Shown here: positions 54,001 through 64,000 of the stretch, one piece after another
How the letters are laid out: every line of letters begins with the position of its first letter
Position numbering within the stretch: the first letter of the stretch is position 1
Assembly (NCBI RefSeq): GCF_037392515.1
Contig: NC_090291.1
Span: forward strand, 16,147,501-16,211,500
Direction: 5' to 3'
Length of the DNA stretch: 64,000 nucleotides
Source: Haliotis asinina
Taxonomy: Eukaryota; Mollusca; Gastropoda; Lepetellida; Haliotidae
Notes under the pieces: generated by a model
What the model saw: the letters and a program-made list of their open reading frames with translations, nothing else
The model's database searches: none
Told to the model about the DNA's origin: nothing
Program-made: the position numbers and the translations under genes

Positions 54001-54442
54001 TGGTTCAACAACATTTACTTAAAATAGTTAGGTATTTGAAATAAATAGGTGGGTTTATTTTTTACAAAAATGGAAATGTGGACATTTCGCAGAGTTGACA
54101 GTAGTTGACTTGATCACCTTGTTGATCAAGAGCGGATGGACAGAATTTAATCAGGTAAAGTTTGTTGCAATGCTGATGTATCAACAAACCTTGGAAAAAT
54201 GGTTTTAAAAATCTGAACCGTTGATCTAAAAATGGTGTGGACTTGCTATGTGAAAGGCACCGAATTCATATGTCACTGAATTGATTGGAGATCCGATGAA
54301 CTTGTCAAAAGTCAAAAATACGAACCCTGCACACTTTGACAGTCTGTCCTTTAGGGTTTAACGTTTTCCCAAGAACAAGGTCTAAAATCCAGGATTTCTC
54401 GTTGGTGGGTTCGGTGGATTTATTCGAAGAGAAACCGAACAT
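39039..54442 (-). CDS. ACD: Shelterin protein TPP1/ACD homologue, greatly extended (9 exons, 1454 aa)
   Basis: Minus-strand exons, all phases matching: 54326-54442, 52120-52229, 50540-50627, 49712-49800, 46169-46222, 45437-45603, 44760-44933, 42102-42997, 39039-41708. Vertebrate TPP1 recruits telomerase to telomeres and bridges POT1 to TIN2. Residues 15-150 follow the human TPP1 OB fold: S-W-I-L-D-L-V-L-G (human P-W-I-R-E-L-I-L-G), A-V-F-T-Q-E-A-I-D, C-E-F-V-L-V-I-G-K-F-S-L-L (human E-F-Y-L-Q-V-D-R-F-S-L-L). Then Q-L-S-Q-L-L-E-E-I matches the start of the POT1-binding region. The rest is Ser/Asp/Lys-rich and disordered; human TPP1 is about 460-540 aa. Exon 8 ends in 12-residue repeats. Exon 9 (890 codons) has R-R-V-S-F-A, SUMO-interaction-like I-I-L-V-S-D-E-E-E-E and basic K-K-K-K-R-R. 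The TIN2-binding tail was not identified. Confidence 0.85.
41884..41980 (-). repeat. Family A SINE-like fragment
   Basis: GCAGCACTCAGCAACATACC, TATATGGCGGTGATCCCTAA and AGTCTGGACCAGACAATCCA, in the intron between ACD exons 8 and 9. Confidence 0.65.
42150..42345 (-). repeat. Coding minisatellite in ACD exon 8, 36-bp unit
   Basis: Five clear units and one degenerate unit, spaced exactly 36 bp, encode repeats of the type S-D-S-S-D-K-S-K-M-A-D-K (about residues 486-549). Spacing is a multiple of three throughout, so the frame is kept. The units are alternately basic and acidic, with many possible phosphorylation sites. A further S-D-S-S-D-K lies before the array. Confidence 0.9.
43033..43085 (-). 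repeat. Family B SINE tail fragment
   Basis: GTGACTTTAACACCACTTTT and AGCAACATTCCAGCAATATC match the tail shared by families A and B. It starts about 35 bp upstream of ACD exon 8. Confidence 0.45.
43653..44034. mobile_element. hAT-like MITE
   Basis: The ends are TAGGGCTTGA and TCAAGCC in inverted orientation, with inner inverted segments (GCACCTGGGGCAAC near 43686 and GGTTGCCCCAGTGCA near 43997). It has no coding frame. A fragment of the same family lies at 9948-10117. No clean 8-bp target duplication was seen. In the intron between ACD exons 7 and 8. Confidence 0.5.
46275..46450 (-). repeat. Family A SINE-like copy, heavily diverged
   Basis: TTTAACACTGCACTCC, GATGGTGGTCTGTAGATAAT, CAAAGTCACTGAGCTAGACT and GACAAGCATAGGCTGCTGAA follow family A in order. 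Confidence 0.5.
46951..46996 (+). repeat. Family A/B SINE tail fragment
   Basis: ATTGCTGGAATGTTGCTCAG, TGTGGCATAAAACTAAAG and TCACTCACTC form an isolated 3' tail. Confidence 0.5.
47119..47389 (+). repeat. Family A SINE-like copy, full length
   Basis: From GACCCGTGAAGGTCCCGGGG to ACTAACTCACTCACTCAC. One of the best-preserved copies in the window, in the intron between ACD exons 4 and 5. Confidence 0.85.
47833..48086. mobile_element. Harbinger-like MITE with TTA target duplication
   Basis: GGGACCGTTCAT at the left and ATGAATGGTCCC at the right are inverted copies. TTA flanks both sides (47830-47832 and 48087-48089). Inside, GAGGGGGTCATC and GACCCCCTC are also inverted. A three-base TWA duplication is the PIF/Harbinger hallmark. 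A terminal fragment of the same family (TAGGGACCGTTCGA) lies near 50375. Confidence 0.65.
48638..49263 (-). mobile_element. 5'-truncated Penelope-like element with inverted tails
   Basis: Two 164-bp arms (48638-48801 and 49100-49263) are nearly perfect inverted copies, starting GAGGGTAAGATTCTTTATGG. Between them, on the minus strand, a frame at about 49080-48960 reads K-L-A-E-A-V-Q-I-R-R-H-K-P-S-I-N-R-D, then L-I-P-T-A-Y-N-E-L. This matches the C-terminal pattern of the GIY-YIG endonuclease of Penelope-like retroelements. The arms contain GGTAT..ATACCGAAACGTC, which resembles the hammerhead-like region in the terminal repeats of that group. Only the end of the coding region is present. Confidence 0.65.
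50030..50287 (+). repeat. Family A SINE-like copy
   Basis: From GACACGTGAAGATCCAGGGT to CATAAAACTCAACTCACTCA. It ends about 250 bp before ACD exon 3. Confidence 0.75.
51331..51535 (+). repeat. Family A SINE-like copy, diverged
   Basis: TTGGTCTTCAGCAGCCCATC, AGCGATCAGGTGGTCATTGT and TTGGAACATTGCTGAGTGGG follow family A in order. Confidence 0.55.
52718..53041 (-). other. Unassigned 107-codon open frame in ACD intron 1
   Basis: Opens M-M-C-A-Y-D-K-N-E-V-C-H-R-F and includes a basic stretch E-K-A-R-M-R-K-T-R-T-Q-K. No family was recognised and the splice signals around it do not fit the ACD frame. It could be a fragment of an unknown repeat or chance. Confidence 0.2.
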
Positions 54443-55591
54443 TTTGAAACGAAACATTTTGACGGGCTGTATTCAAGCTCCAACTTCCCGCCATCTTGTA
54501 TGTCACCCTCATGAAAGCGTTTTCAAAATCTTCTGATACTTCTGTTTGTAGTACTGAAAATGGTACTTATTCGTAATACTTATTTTCAAATGTTTAGAGT
54601 TGATATTTAATCTGCCATCCTACAAAAGAGACGAAAAGAGCCTATTTACTCATGCGAAGTACTGCATTGAGGGTAACGAAGTTATTCGGAAAATGTCGTC
54701 AGTCTCCGTCACGTCCCACGTAAATTGACGGAAGCGACTCTTTGTGTACTACTAGCCTAATAACATATAAACACGTTGCTCAGGAACTCTGAGGTATTAC
54801 ACTTTATGTTGTTTTGATCCTGACAATTTAAGACATAAATAATAGTCAATAAACACGATGTCTTTGTTGAAGCCAATTCTGTTTTATGTCCTATGTATTC
54901 TATCGGCGAAAACTACTGAATACAGATAATCTGCTATCTTTAATTGCACAAATAGAGAAAAGTATTATGTGATGAAAGTTTTTGTCATTTATATACAATC
55001 ACCATAATCTTAAAATTGTGTCTATAATATCTACAGTCATCTGTCGGGACACAATGGGTTCAATAAGAGCTTAAGAACTAAACAATAATATACGAGAAGA
55101 TGTCATGGGAGCAGAGAAACAACTCGAGTTCATCTTTGAGTTCAATATAAAACATCCAAATACACTAATATAGCGTTCTGTATTTATATTAGGCCCTCTT
55201 GCATTACATTGATCGTTTTTAATGTTCTTTGAAGAATTAGGAAGGGAAGGGTTTCAATATGGAATCTGTTGTGCAAATACGGAATTGGACCACATCATCC
55301 CCATTGCACCCCTGAATTACTATCCTAAGGTTACAGCAGTATATAATATAATCATAAGCTCACTAGGGAATTCATCTTGGATAACCGACGTCCAAGGTGA
55401 GTTTTAAGAATAATATTAGTCGTGACGTTAACCGTATATCGTAGGACAGCCCTACCCCTGACGTCGAGCTGGTTAGTCACTGCATTACTGGATCGTAACT
55501 GGGTCATTTGTGGAGAATTTCGGACTTGAATTTCATTAAACCTTGGTGATTTACTGAACGAGTGCCCTGATGTAGGGCTTGCATCTGAATA
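54443..55591. promoter_or_regulatory. Divergent promoter region shared by ACD and PARD6
   Basis: 1149 bp separate the start codons of ACD (leftward) and PARD6 (rightward). A YY1-like CAAGATGGCGG lies on the minus strand at 54488-54498, about 50 bp upstream of the ACD start. The middle is AT-rich with no TATA box placed convincingly for either gene. The actual start sites cannot be read from the sequence. Confidence 0.5.
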
Positions 55592-58500
55592 ATGGCGAAA
55601 AGTACCAAGTCAGGTGCCAGATTCGAGAATGGGAAAGTAGAAGTGAAAAGCAAGGTAAGGACTAACGAAAACCTGCACAGGTGCGAGTCACCAAAGCCTA
55701 AGGGAGGACGGTCGCATGCCTGCCTTCCCGGCATGTCAACAAATATTCAGGTGCTGAATCTTTTCAAATGTTCAGCCTCCGTTAGAGTCGGTAGTTATGT
55801 CATAGCATGTGGGACAGTCTTTTATGAATATGTCTTCTAACTTTCTTATATCGCTGACAGAAAGTCGGCGTCGGTTTTGACAGGAATGCTCATTTTAGCT
55901 TCGAGGTCAGCAAATTGTCAGGTAACAACAATCTGAACATCGTATGGCATAATGTAAAATAATGTTGTGTTCGCTTTTTGAACTGTGAAAGTACTTGGGC
56001 TGATTAATTTCCAGCATATTTGCAAGAACATGCCTATTGTCTGGTAACATCCCATCCACAGATGTTTAGATTGTAAACATGTTTGTTATTTTTTGGTTTG
56101 GTAAACATCAGCACAGACTGAAGGTTTGAAGGATGATAAATCCTATCAAATGTGGAAGACCCATTATGACTGATTAATATTAGAAAAATCTTGAGATATA
56201 TTACTTTCATGATTAGAACAATTTGTATTTTAAGAGGATAAGAGGACAAGAAAGCATGCGACTAAGATCAATAATGCCTTACTAATGGTGTGGTGAATCA
56301 CTAGACTGGGTGGGACTCTTGAATTGAACCACCCAGTGACAGAAATCATAAGGTGTGGGATGAGACTTGTTACTATTGTTATGATGTATGTGTTTACAGG
56401 TAAATAGGTGTGTTTTGTTTGCGATCTGTGGGGATTTCAGGTAGAGAGTAGGTTCCCAACAACCAGTACTGGTCATAAGAGTTCGCTAAAGGCATCAGGT
56501 TGTCAGACTTGGTGACAGTGTCAGTAATCTGGTTTAGTCATTACATCTTTATTGTGTTGATCTATATTCATGATATCAATCACTTGACTGTCTAATCCAG
56601 GCTCAGTTCTATAGCACATCACACTCATATGTTTGAATAATGCTGAACATGATGTTGAACAAGAAGTACATTTCATTTGATGAGCCTAAGTTAAAGGGAC
56701 CTTTAGGATCCTTGGTTTTTCATTCTGTTGTAACTCTTTTAACAAATATGTCCTTATGTTCATTCTTAATTTAAATTTTTGATGAGCATTCTTTTGTAGA
56801 TTTTAAATAAAACAGCTAGCACCAGGAATGAGAGTATCTCTTTCAAACTCTCTGCGTAATCTGATCCTGACCACGTAATGTCTATCAAGTTGCAAGTCAG
56901 CAGGTGCGGAGCAATTAGTGACAGGTGATCAGTATCTCACCTGGACACAGTCATATGGGCAGCAAGTGACCTAATTAACCAGATAGTTTATTGAAAGTGT
57001 TAACCAGGGCCACATTTTGATAAAAACATTTGAATTGCAAATAAACAAAGAAGTCACAACTATGCAATTAAATCAAGCATGAAAATTACCTATAAGTGCA
57101 TTAATGTATCCTCATGGAAAGCATTAAGGCAACACATGCAACAGACTAATGCTAAGTCTCTAAATATACATGCCTTTGATAGTAAAAAACTAACCCATAT
57201 ATACTGAAAATGAGATCCAGGGAGACCAGATATTCTGTGGAAATCTATCTTGCTTCATTTAAGGCCTTAGCATTACACAGAGCGCTTGGCAGTAGGGAAA
57301 ATAATGTCATTCAGAAACTGTGAGACAGACTACACATTCAAGTACACATGTTCCTTAATTCTTTTCCAGGTTTGTTCACAAGGTATGTGTTACATTGTGG
57401 GAAAAACTTTGGAAATAAATATAGGAACACTTGTAGTTTCATGTGTTCTTGTTATTTTTTCCATGAGTATATAATTCAGGTTATCAATGACTATTCGCTT
57501 GTTTAGGAGAAATAGGCTAAACAGATCCCAGCACTTGTTCACTTAATGATGGTTTCAAGACAAGCAGACATTTCAACACACTGAGCAGCTGGAGTTCCTC
57601 TACTTTAATTTGTTACACATGCTTGCATTTGAAAGTGAGCTGTGTAGCTGATCTCAACAAATTTCACCCCTGTAAGTATTAGGCAGGGGCATGCTTGTAG
57701 TGAAGATTGTGCACATGTCTAGACAGCCTTTGGATCCCTGCTCTTGTGATGTATGGGACTAATTAATTACCAGTGTTTATGGAGTGTGTAATGACCATAA
57801 TCTCTGTGGTCTGGTGTTGTATAGACCCAGAGGGCAGGGCAAGGAATAACTCTACCTCCACCATTGTCTGCCTCTGCCCTCAGGGGGTCAGGGCGACCTT
57901 GATGTGGAGGGGGAGGTGGTATTGTTCAAGTGTGGTATTTGTGAAGGTGTGTGGCCTCATTGGCCATTCATTGCACTGACATCTTGAAGTATTAATTTAT
58001 TTTGTTGAATTTGGAATTGGAAACAAAATCTGAGTACGTCATAATGCACTGACTATCTTATTGCTGTTGTAAACAGGGGAAGAATGATGATCATGATAAT
58101 TATCAGTATAAGATATCTATAATATACCTGTACTTGAGTTTTTACTCAGCCCAAGATTTCTTTAAAATGCTCTTTGTAGCAGGGATTCACAGGAGTCAAG
58201 TTCCCCTGTCCTGTATGCATAAACTTTGAAAACGGATGCAATGAAATAGATTAGCGCATCCATGGGGATGCAGAAAAAGTCCAAGTACTTTTTTGTTAAA
58301 ATATCGATCATGTAGCAGTAAGTATCACTGCGTCTGCTACTGGCTGGGTTATGATATCATTTGCAGTTTAATAACTGTGATGATCATGATACACAATACA
58401 ATAACAGTGACTGAATTGCAACAATATTATAACATAGTATTAATGATAATATTTAAGTGTAAGGAAACCCGTTTTGTAGTCCAGAAAATCAAGAGCAAGA

Positions 58501-61500
58501 GTCCCACAAACTCTCAAATACAGGACTCGAAGTAAATCCCAGATGCATTTATGTGTTGCACATGTTGCCAAATGGGGATTTGGTCACTGTAACGAACATG
58601 ACATTTGATACCATAATAAAGCAGATTCTGTTTATTCTGCTTGCATTAAACTGTTCAAAAGAAAATTTAGGTACAAGTATGCCATGTAACATGACAAGAA
58701 AAGAGAATATTCCAGAAAATCAGGGATTGGGAAAGGCAGGGGCCATGGGCTATTTTGCACATTAGAATGCAAAATGTCCCGTTAAAATTTAGAAGTTTTA
58801 CTATTGATACAAGGGCAGTGGCCCATTCAAAATTCAGGAAAATGGCTAATAATCCTGAAAATGGCCCATTGTCAAGGTTCTCTTTCCCAATCCCTGGAAA
58901 GTCTGTGAGTTACCTTTAGTAAAGCAGGAGCTTCATATAATATATCAACAGTAACTACAGCTCTACAAGTTGTTATGTGAGTTTCACTAGAGTCACATTG
59001 ACTGTTGGGCATGGTGGACAAAAGCCCTGACTTGGTAGCTGGTTTGGAATAAGGTTGGCTCCTGGCAATAAAACAGTCCCATTTTCTTTTGTCAGATAAA
59101 TTGTAGGCATCTATCTGAAACGTATTCCCTTGTTTTGTATTGTTCAAAACTGGTCCTGTGACCTGATGGTGTCAGCAGAGCTCTTTGAGTTGAGATACTT
59201 CTAGCAGATGCTCTCTTTACCAGTGGTTAAGACGGAACTTTTTCTTCTGTGAAGGTACATTTGTCTTCCTCCTCAAATATTCTCAGTGAACTGAATGGCA
59301 GTAACAGTTATGGTGTATTAACTGTAAGTGATTTATACATGGTTACAGATGAATGGATGTTCTCAGACTGAAATAACATTAAACATTGGTCTTCTCATCA
59401 CATACACCAAAATAATTCAGCATCAAAACCTGAATTGTTGCTCACCTGGAGTACAATTATCATATTGTGGAAATAATAAATAATGAATTTTGTGTTATCT
59501 TGGAGAAATAATTCATACAAAAATTCATTATTAATTTTGACTCCATGATACAATTAATTTAATGAATGAGTTTCAGCATTATAAGTATCAGTTAGTCTAT
59601 AGCAATGTTGATCGATGTTTCCATTTTGAAAACAGTCTCTGAAGGGACTGAGAAAGAGAACTTTGACAGTGGGCCATTTTTCTGGAATATTAGCTTTTTT
59701 CTGAATTAAGAATGGGCCACTGCCCTTGTGTCAATAGTAAACTTCAAAATTATAATGAATGTGCAAATGACTCATGGCCCCTGCCTTTCCCAATCTGTGC
59801 AATCTTCTCCCATGCAGTCTATGATTTGCTCACATGCTAACATTGAAAACTGAATTGTAGGTTGTGGGGCAGTGTGTTATTAGGTCCTTTTGTTGTAAGA
59901 GATAATTGATGAGGATCAGACTAGTTCTGTGTGTTATGTTTGGCATTGTATGATCAATCCAGCATTCTTGCTTGTTGTGAAAGCCAATTGTTGGGGATTC
60001 ATTACACCATTCATATGAGGAAGTGAATCATTGTTAATTAGCATCAGATAGGTTTAGTGTGTTACTATGTGATTGTCTCTGTACTCCATGCTTGTGTTGC
60101 GAGACAGTTGATGAGGATCACATGATTTTAGTTTCTTACCAAGCTAATGATTCAGTATCCCATCCTCATTATGAGAGATAGTTGATGAGGGCAAGATAGG
60201 TTGATTGTGTGATTGTCTCTGTACTCCATGCTTGTGTTGCGAGACAGTTGATGAGGATCACATGATTTTAGTTTCTTACCAAGCTAATGATTCAGTATCC
60301 CATCCTCATTATGAGAGATAGTTGATGAGGGCAAGATAGGTTGATTGTGTGATTGTCTCTGTACTCCATGCTTGTGTTGCAAGACAGTTGATGAGGATCA
60401 CATGATTTTAGTTTCCTACCAAGCTAATGATTCAGTATCCCATCCTCATTATGAGAGATAGTTGATGATTGCAAGATAGGTTGATTGTGTGATTGTCTTT
60501 ACTCTGCTTTTCCTCCATGCCATTTAAATGTCACATGGGTTAGCTTTAAGGATAATTTGTTGGCTCATCATGCCAAAGACCTGTGTTTGATTCCCCACAT
60601 GGACACAATATTTGAAGACTACTTCTGGTGTACCCTGTGATGATATTGCTGCAGTATTGCTAGAAATGACTTGAAACTAAACTCAATCAGTGCCAGTTAA
60701 AGGTCACATGCAACCACAAAATCAAACATAATTAGAACACAGTTATCACTTATTCATGATATATAAAATGCATTGGTGATTGTGAAAAAAACAAATAAAC
60801 AAAATGAAAAGGGTATAATCGCAAATCAAAAGTGCAATATTTTGTACTTGGGTTTACCTCCCTCGAAACGAAGCAGCCACGATATCGAACCCAGTCATGA
60901 CTGGTGGATGTCCACTCAAGTGTAATGACCCCTTGTTATTGGCCACTGGTTCATTTGCTGATACACTTAGCCGTCTCTTTGTTTATGGCTTATAAGCCCG
61001 ATAGGTGATAATTTCAAATTGCAAATGGTCAGTAATTGAAGTTCTGCATTGCATACTGTCATTAGGAGACAGGCAGGCAGACATATGGGTGTCAATAAAC
61101 CAGACATTGAGTTTCCTCTGTGACAGAGTTTGCTTTTCACAATCAACATGTTTTTATGTAACGAGTAGATTATTTACTTGTTTATGTACATTGCACAGCC
61201 AAGATTAGACCACTGCTCATAACCTCATACTCCATGCAGGCATACTGTTTCGACCTACTCACTACGTATGCATTATGAGCACAGCACAGCATAGCAATTG
61301 AAACCATTTTTCCTCCAACTCCGATTTTGCAGGCTTTTTTTCATAGCATTTTTTTTTCAACTTTTTAGGTTGAATTGTCATTTTTGATGATTTGTTTCGG
61401 TAAGTGCATACCAAAAGGTATCAGAATCTGCAAAGTTGTGTTTTATGTTGCATGTGGCCTTTAATGAGCATCAGATGATTTGTTACAGAGCTAATAAATC

Positions 61501-62727
61501 AGTATTCCATTCTTATATGAGCCAATTGATAAGGATGAGATTGCGTGATGTCCGATAGTTCCCAGTACCCAGTTCTTCTAGTAGGAGTCAATTGAGCATT
61601 AGATAGTTTCATGATGTAACCATGGTAATTATCCCTATATATCAATACTTGTAGGAGCTATTTAATGAAGGTCAGATGCTGTGACTTGTCTGATCATGAA
61701 GATTATCTGTTATCATACCTGTTTGACATAGATGGCTGTCAGTGCTATCAAGTAGTGTCTGCACTTCCTTCAGTTTACAGGCAGTGATCAGGATATGAAT
61801 ATTGCTTATTGTGGCTGTTAAATGTGAGATTGGTATTGAATCTTAATTGACTCATGTGATAAGAACTTTTGCTCAGTTGAAGTAATGTATCCTATAGTAA
61901 CAATCCACTGTGATTTATGTGAAACTATGAGCAGAGTAGAGGAGGCTGTGTCATGACCTTAATGTTACACGGTGAAGTTTCAAGAGGTCGCCAGAATCAG
62001 ATACATATTTTAGAATTGCATGGACCTCATTAATTGCCCTCAATTTATATCACTCTCTTGGTTTCATGAAACTTTTGCTCTTACAACATCAGGCCATAAC
62101 ATTTGTATTTCTTGTTTCACGGATGTTTGTGTTAAGAAAACCTAAAGGCAGGAGTGAAAAAAAAATAATTAGTAAAATCACCCATCAAAGTAAAAAACCC
62201 CAAAAGTTTCCATCTTAACTACTCTGGTTTGTTTATTTCAACTAACTATAGGTTGAGGGAGTTCAGGTTTCACACTGATTTCAAGAGTATTTCACTTATA
62301 TCACATTAACATTAGGATTTTATTTTTTTGACGAGGCAAAATTCTTTTTTCATTTTGTTTTTCTTGAAAAAATATAATTGTTGGATCTGTAAAGCAAGAA
62401 ATATTATTGGTCTGACCTTATTAACTAATTTGTAACACAAGTAAAGAAATATAGTCTAGATACTTAAATAGATACTTAGAATCTTGTTTTGTCTGTTTCA
62501 GTTCGATGCAGAGTTTCGGAGATTCTGTGTGAGTCGTGACCCAGTTAATGGATTTGATGAGTTTCAGTCCCAGGTGGAGAAACTCCATCAGTTGGAAGAC
62601 ATTCCATTTGTGATCAACTACACCGACCCCGTCCATGGAGACCTCCTCCCGATCAACAACGACATCAACTTCTCCAAGGCAGTCACGACAGCAAAGCCAC
62701 TACTTCGACTTCTGCTGCAACGCAAAG
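55592..62727 (+). CDS. PARD6: Partitioning-defective 6 (PAR6) homologue, first two coding exons
   Basis: Exon 1 is 55592-55654 (21 codons, phase 0 donor) and exon 2 is 62502-62727; the gene continues beyond the window. Together they encode a nearly complete PB1 domain: V-E-V-K-S-K, F-D-A-E-F-R-R-F, G-F-D-E-F, then Y-T-D-P-V-H-G-D-L-L-P-I-N-N-D and L-L-R-L-L-L-Q-R-K. This tracks human PARD6 (E-V-K-S-K-F-x-A-E-F-R-R-F, D-A-H-G-D-L-L-P-L-T-N-D-D). In that family the lysine-bearing PB1 face binds atypical PKC in the polarity complex. The semi-CRIB and PDZ parts should lie to the right. The intron of about 6.8 kb is rich in repeats. Confidence 0.92.
56441..56665 (+). repeat. Family A SINE-like copy, heavily diverged
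   Basis: GGTTCCCAACAACCAGTACT, GGCATCAGGTTGTCAGACTT and ATAATGCTGAACATGATGTT follow family A in order. In PARD6 intron 1. Confidence 0.45.
56666..58720. other. Part of PARD6 intron 1 without recognised content
   Basis: AT-rich intronic DNA. Only short open frames are present and none is recognisable. Confidence 0.45.
58721..58895. mobile_element. Short MITE, copy 1
   Basis: Bounded by CAGGGATTGGGAAAG and its reverse complement CTTTCCCAATCCCTG. A second copy in opposite orientation lies at 59642-59799. The CAGGG start is hAT-like, but no target duplication was found. Confidence 0.6.
59642..59799. mobile_element. Short MITE, copy 2
   Basis: AAGGGACTGAGAAAGAGAAC to CTGCCTTTCCCAATCTGTG, the inverted relative of 58721-58895. 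Inner blocks such as GGGCCACTGCCCTTGTGTCA are shared. Confidence 0.6.
60071..60490 (+). repeat. Three tandem copies of a 140-bp unit
   Basis: GATTGTCTCTGTACTCCATG recurs at 60071, 60211 and 60351, exactly 140 bp apart. The first two units are almost identical and the third has a few changes. Older, diverged relatives (GATAATTGATGAGGATCAGA) precede the array from about 59900. Confidence 0.9.
60537..60690 (+). repeat. Family B SINE copy
   Basis: The B-box-like GTGTTTGATTCCCCACATGG, then ACTTCTGGTGTACCCTG and GCAGTATTGCTAGAAATGAC plus TTGAAACTAAACTCA. Immediately followed by the TTAA-flanked element at 60701. Confidence 0.65.
60701..61460. mobile_element. Kolobok-like TTAA-flanked MITE
   Basis: AGGTCACATGCAACC at the left and GTTGCATGTGGCCT at the right, with TTAA at 60697-60700 and 61461-61464. 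It matches both ends of the longer copy at 682-1964 but lacks the THAP remnant. At 760 bp it is non-coding. Confidence 0.7.
62089..62417. mobile_element. Degenerate relative of the TTAA-flanked MITE at 10965
   Basis: GTATTTCTTGTTTCACGGAT near 62104 and GATCTGTAAAGCAAGAAATA plus TTATTGGTCTGACC near 62385 are inverted and match the ends of 10965-11291. It ends about 85 bp before PARD6 exon 2. Confidence 0.45.
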
Positions 62728-63269
62728 GTAATCACATACATCCTTGATTGATTGGACAAATACACACAATCAGGGTTGATGCAAGAAGTAGAAAGTTTGG
62801 CCACAAGTACCTGAGACATGCAAGGGTTCTTTGATGAAGCAGGATGGATGGAACAACCTTTGCTTTGTGCACAACTGCCTCACCCTGTGATGTAGCTTTT
62901 TTGGCAACTTTTTTGTGCATATATGAGATGGCAGTACTTTTTATAGAAACGTGTGTTTTACCCGAAGTGTAAACCTTACTATATTTCACTTGTACTCAAG
63001 AGTCTGATGTTGCAGTTTCAGTCAGTTTTAGAATGATTGATTTCCCATTTTTCACAACATTGGACTATTGGGAATTTATTAATTATGTCCCCCATATGTT
63101 GCTTGTCAATGAAAACTGTTGTCACAGCACAGTTTGGTCTTAGGCTAACAGGTAATCAGACTGCAAATTTCCATGGCTTGGAATGCTGTCATTTTGATTA
63201 ACAGCATGGTGCACATTATCTGGTGGTTTTGAAACTTTAGTAGGTAGGCAGTGTTGTTCCTATGATATA

Positions 63270-63538
63270 GTGAGTGAGTTTAGTTTTGTGCCACACTCAG
63301 CAATATTCCAGCTTTATGGCAGCGGTCTGTAAACAATCGAGTCTGGACCAGAAAATTCAGTGATCAACAGCATGAGCATCATTCTGTGCAATTGGGACCC
63401 GATGACGTGTGTCAACCAAGTCAGCAAGTCTGACCACACGATCCCATTAGTTGCCTCTAATGACAAGCATAGTCACGTTTCGTGGCAAGCATGGATCACT
63501 GAAGGCCTATTCTACCCCAGGACCTTCTCGGGTCTCCT
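63270..63538 (-). repeat. Family A SINE-like copy, full length
   Basis: From GTGAGTGAGTTTAGTTTTGT through TCTGGACCAGAAAATTCAGT to ACCTTCTCGGGTCTCC. In the PARD6 intron after exon 2. Confidence 0.8.
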
Positions 63539-63549
63539 ATGATAGAGGG

Positions 63550-63708
63550 GCATTTAGGTAGCTTTGTGGTTAAACTGTTTTCTCGTCGCCCTGAAGACCC
63601 AGGTTTGATTCCCCACATGCCACATGGGTACAAGGTGTGAAGCCCATTTCTGGTGTCCCCTGCCATGATATTGCTGGGATATTGCTAAAAAGCTTGAAAT
63701 CAAACTCA
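63550..63708 (+). repeat. Family B SINE copy, near full length
   Basis: GCATTTAGGTAGCTTTGTGG (A-box region), CCAGGTTTGATTCCCCACAT (B-box), TTTCTGGTGTCCCCTGCCAT and the tail GATATTGCTAAAAAGCTTGA. Confidence 0.7.
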
Positions 63709-64000
63709 CAAACTCCTACGACATCTCAACAACAAAGTTCTGCACAGATTTTGTGCTTCTAGGACAAACAGGTCCCACAGATAGTCAGATCCTAATCCTG
63801 GTGGAAATCCAGCATCCTGGTAACTGGCGATCTTTGTCAGCTGAAACTGGTGGATTATGCTTTCACTTGCTCCTTGCTTTGTCAGTATCTGTCAACACAT
63901 CCAAATTGACAAGCTCTGCTTTGATAAAAAGACTGGGTATAAATTAACAAGCACCCATTCTAAAGAAACTGGCAACTTTATTGTCAGTGGTGTATTTTGC

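Overview
The window is animal nuclear DNA, AT-rich and intron-rich, from a lophotrochozoan and most likely a gastropod mollusc. The dispersed repeats look like those I associate with abalone (Haliotis); that link is from memory, not from a search. Three host genes can be assembled from splice sites and reading phase. (1) A 14-exon plus-strand gene (5264-18077, 499 aa) encodes a protein with two cyclic-nucleotide-binding domains, CNBD1-like. (2) A 9-exon minus-strand gene (54442 down to 39039, 1454 aa) carries the TPP1/ACD shelterin OB fold followed by a very long disordered tail. (3) The first two coding exons of PAR6/PARD6 lie at 55592-55654 and 62502-62727, and the gene runs off the right edge. 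Genes 2 and 3 are head to head with about 1.15 kb between start codons, the same arrangement as human ACD and PARD6A.

Between genes 1 and 2 sits a complete-looking Polinton (Maverick) of 14,332 bp (24011-38342). It has 366-bp terminal inverted repeats that differ at about 4 positions by eye and is flanked by GTTAC on both sides. Its parts are a protein-primed DNA polymerase B, an RVE integrase, an A32-like packaging ATPase, candidate major and minor capsid proteins and about nine smaller proteins. Genes are packed with almost no spacing, and divergent pairs share 30-bp AT-rich promoters, one of which is a perfect palindrome. It looks whole and young, with no clear breaks seen.

The rest is repeat-rich intron and intergenic sequence. 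It holds a Tc1-like transposase remnant at the left edge, two TTAA-flanked elements (one with a THAP-domain remnant), a 5'-truncated Penelope-like element with inverted tails, several MITE families, two SINE-like families that share a 3' tail, and several minisatellites.

The most unusual signals are two intronic minisatellites in the CNBD gene. Each is built from a copy of its neighbouring exon-intron junction: one from the acceptor plus the start of exon 7, the other from the end of exon 13 plus its donor. Also notable are the conserved ACD/PARD6 pair, the greatly enlarged ACD protein with SUMO-interaction-like motifs, the palindromic divergent promoter in the Polinton, and a GC-rich cassette that recurs inside several unrelated Polinton genes.
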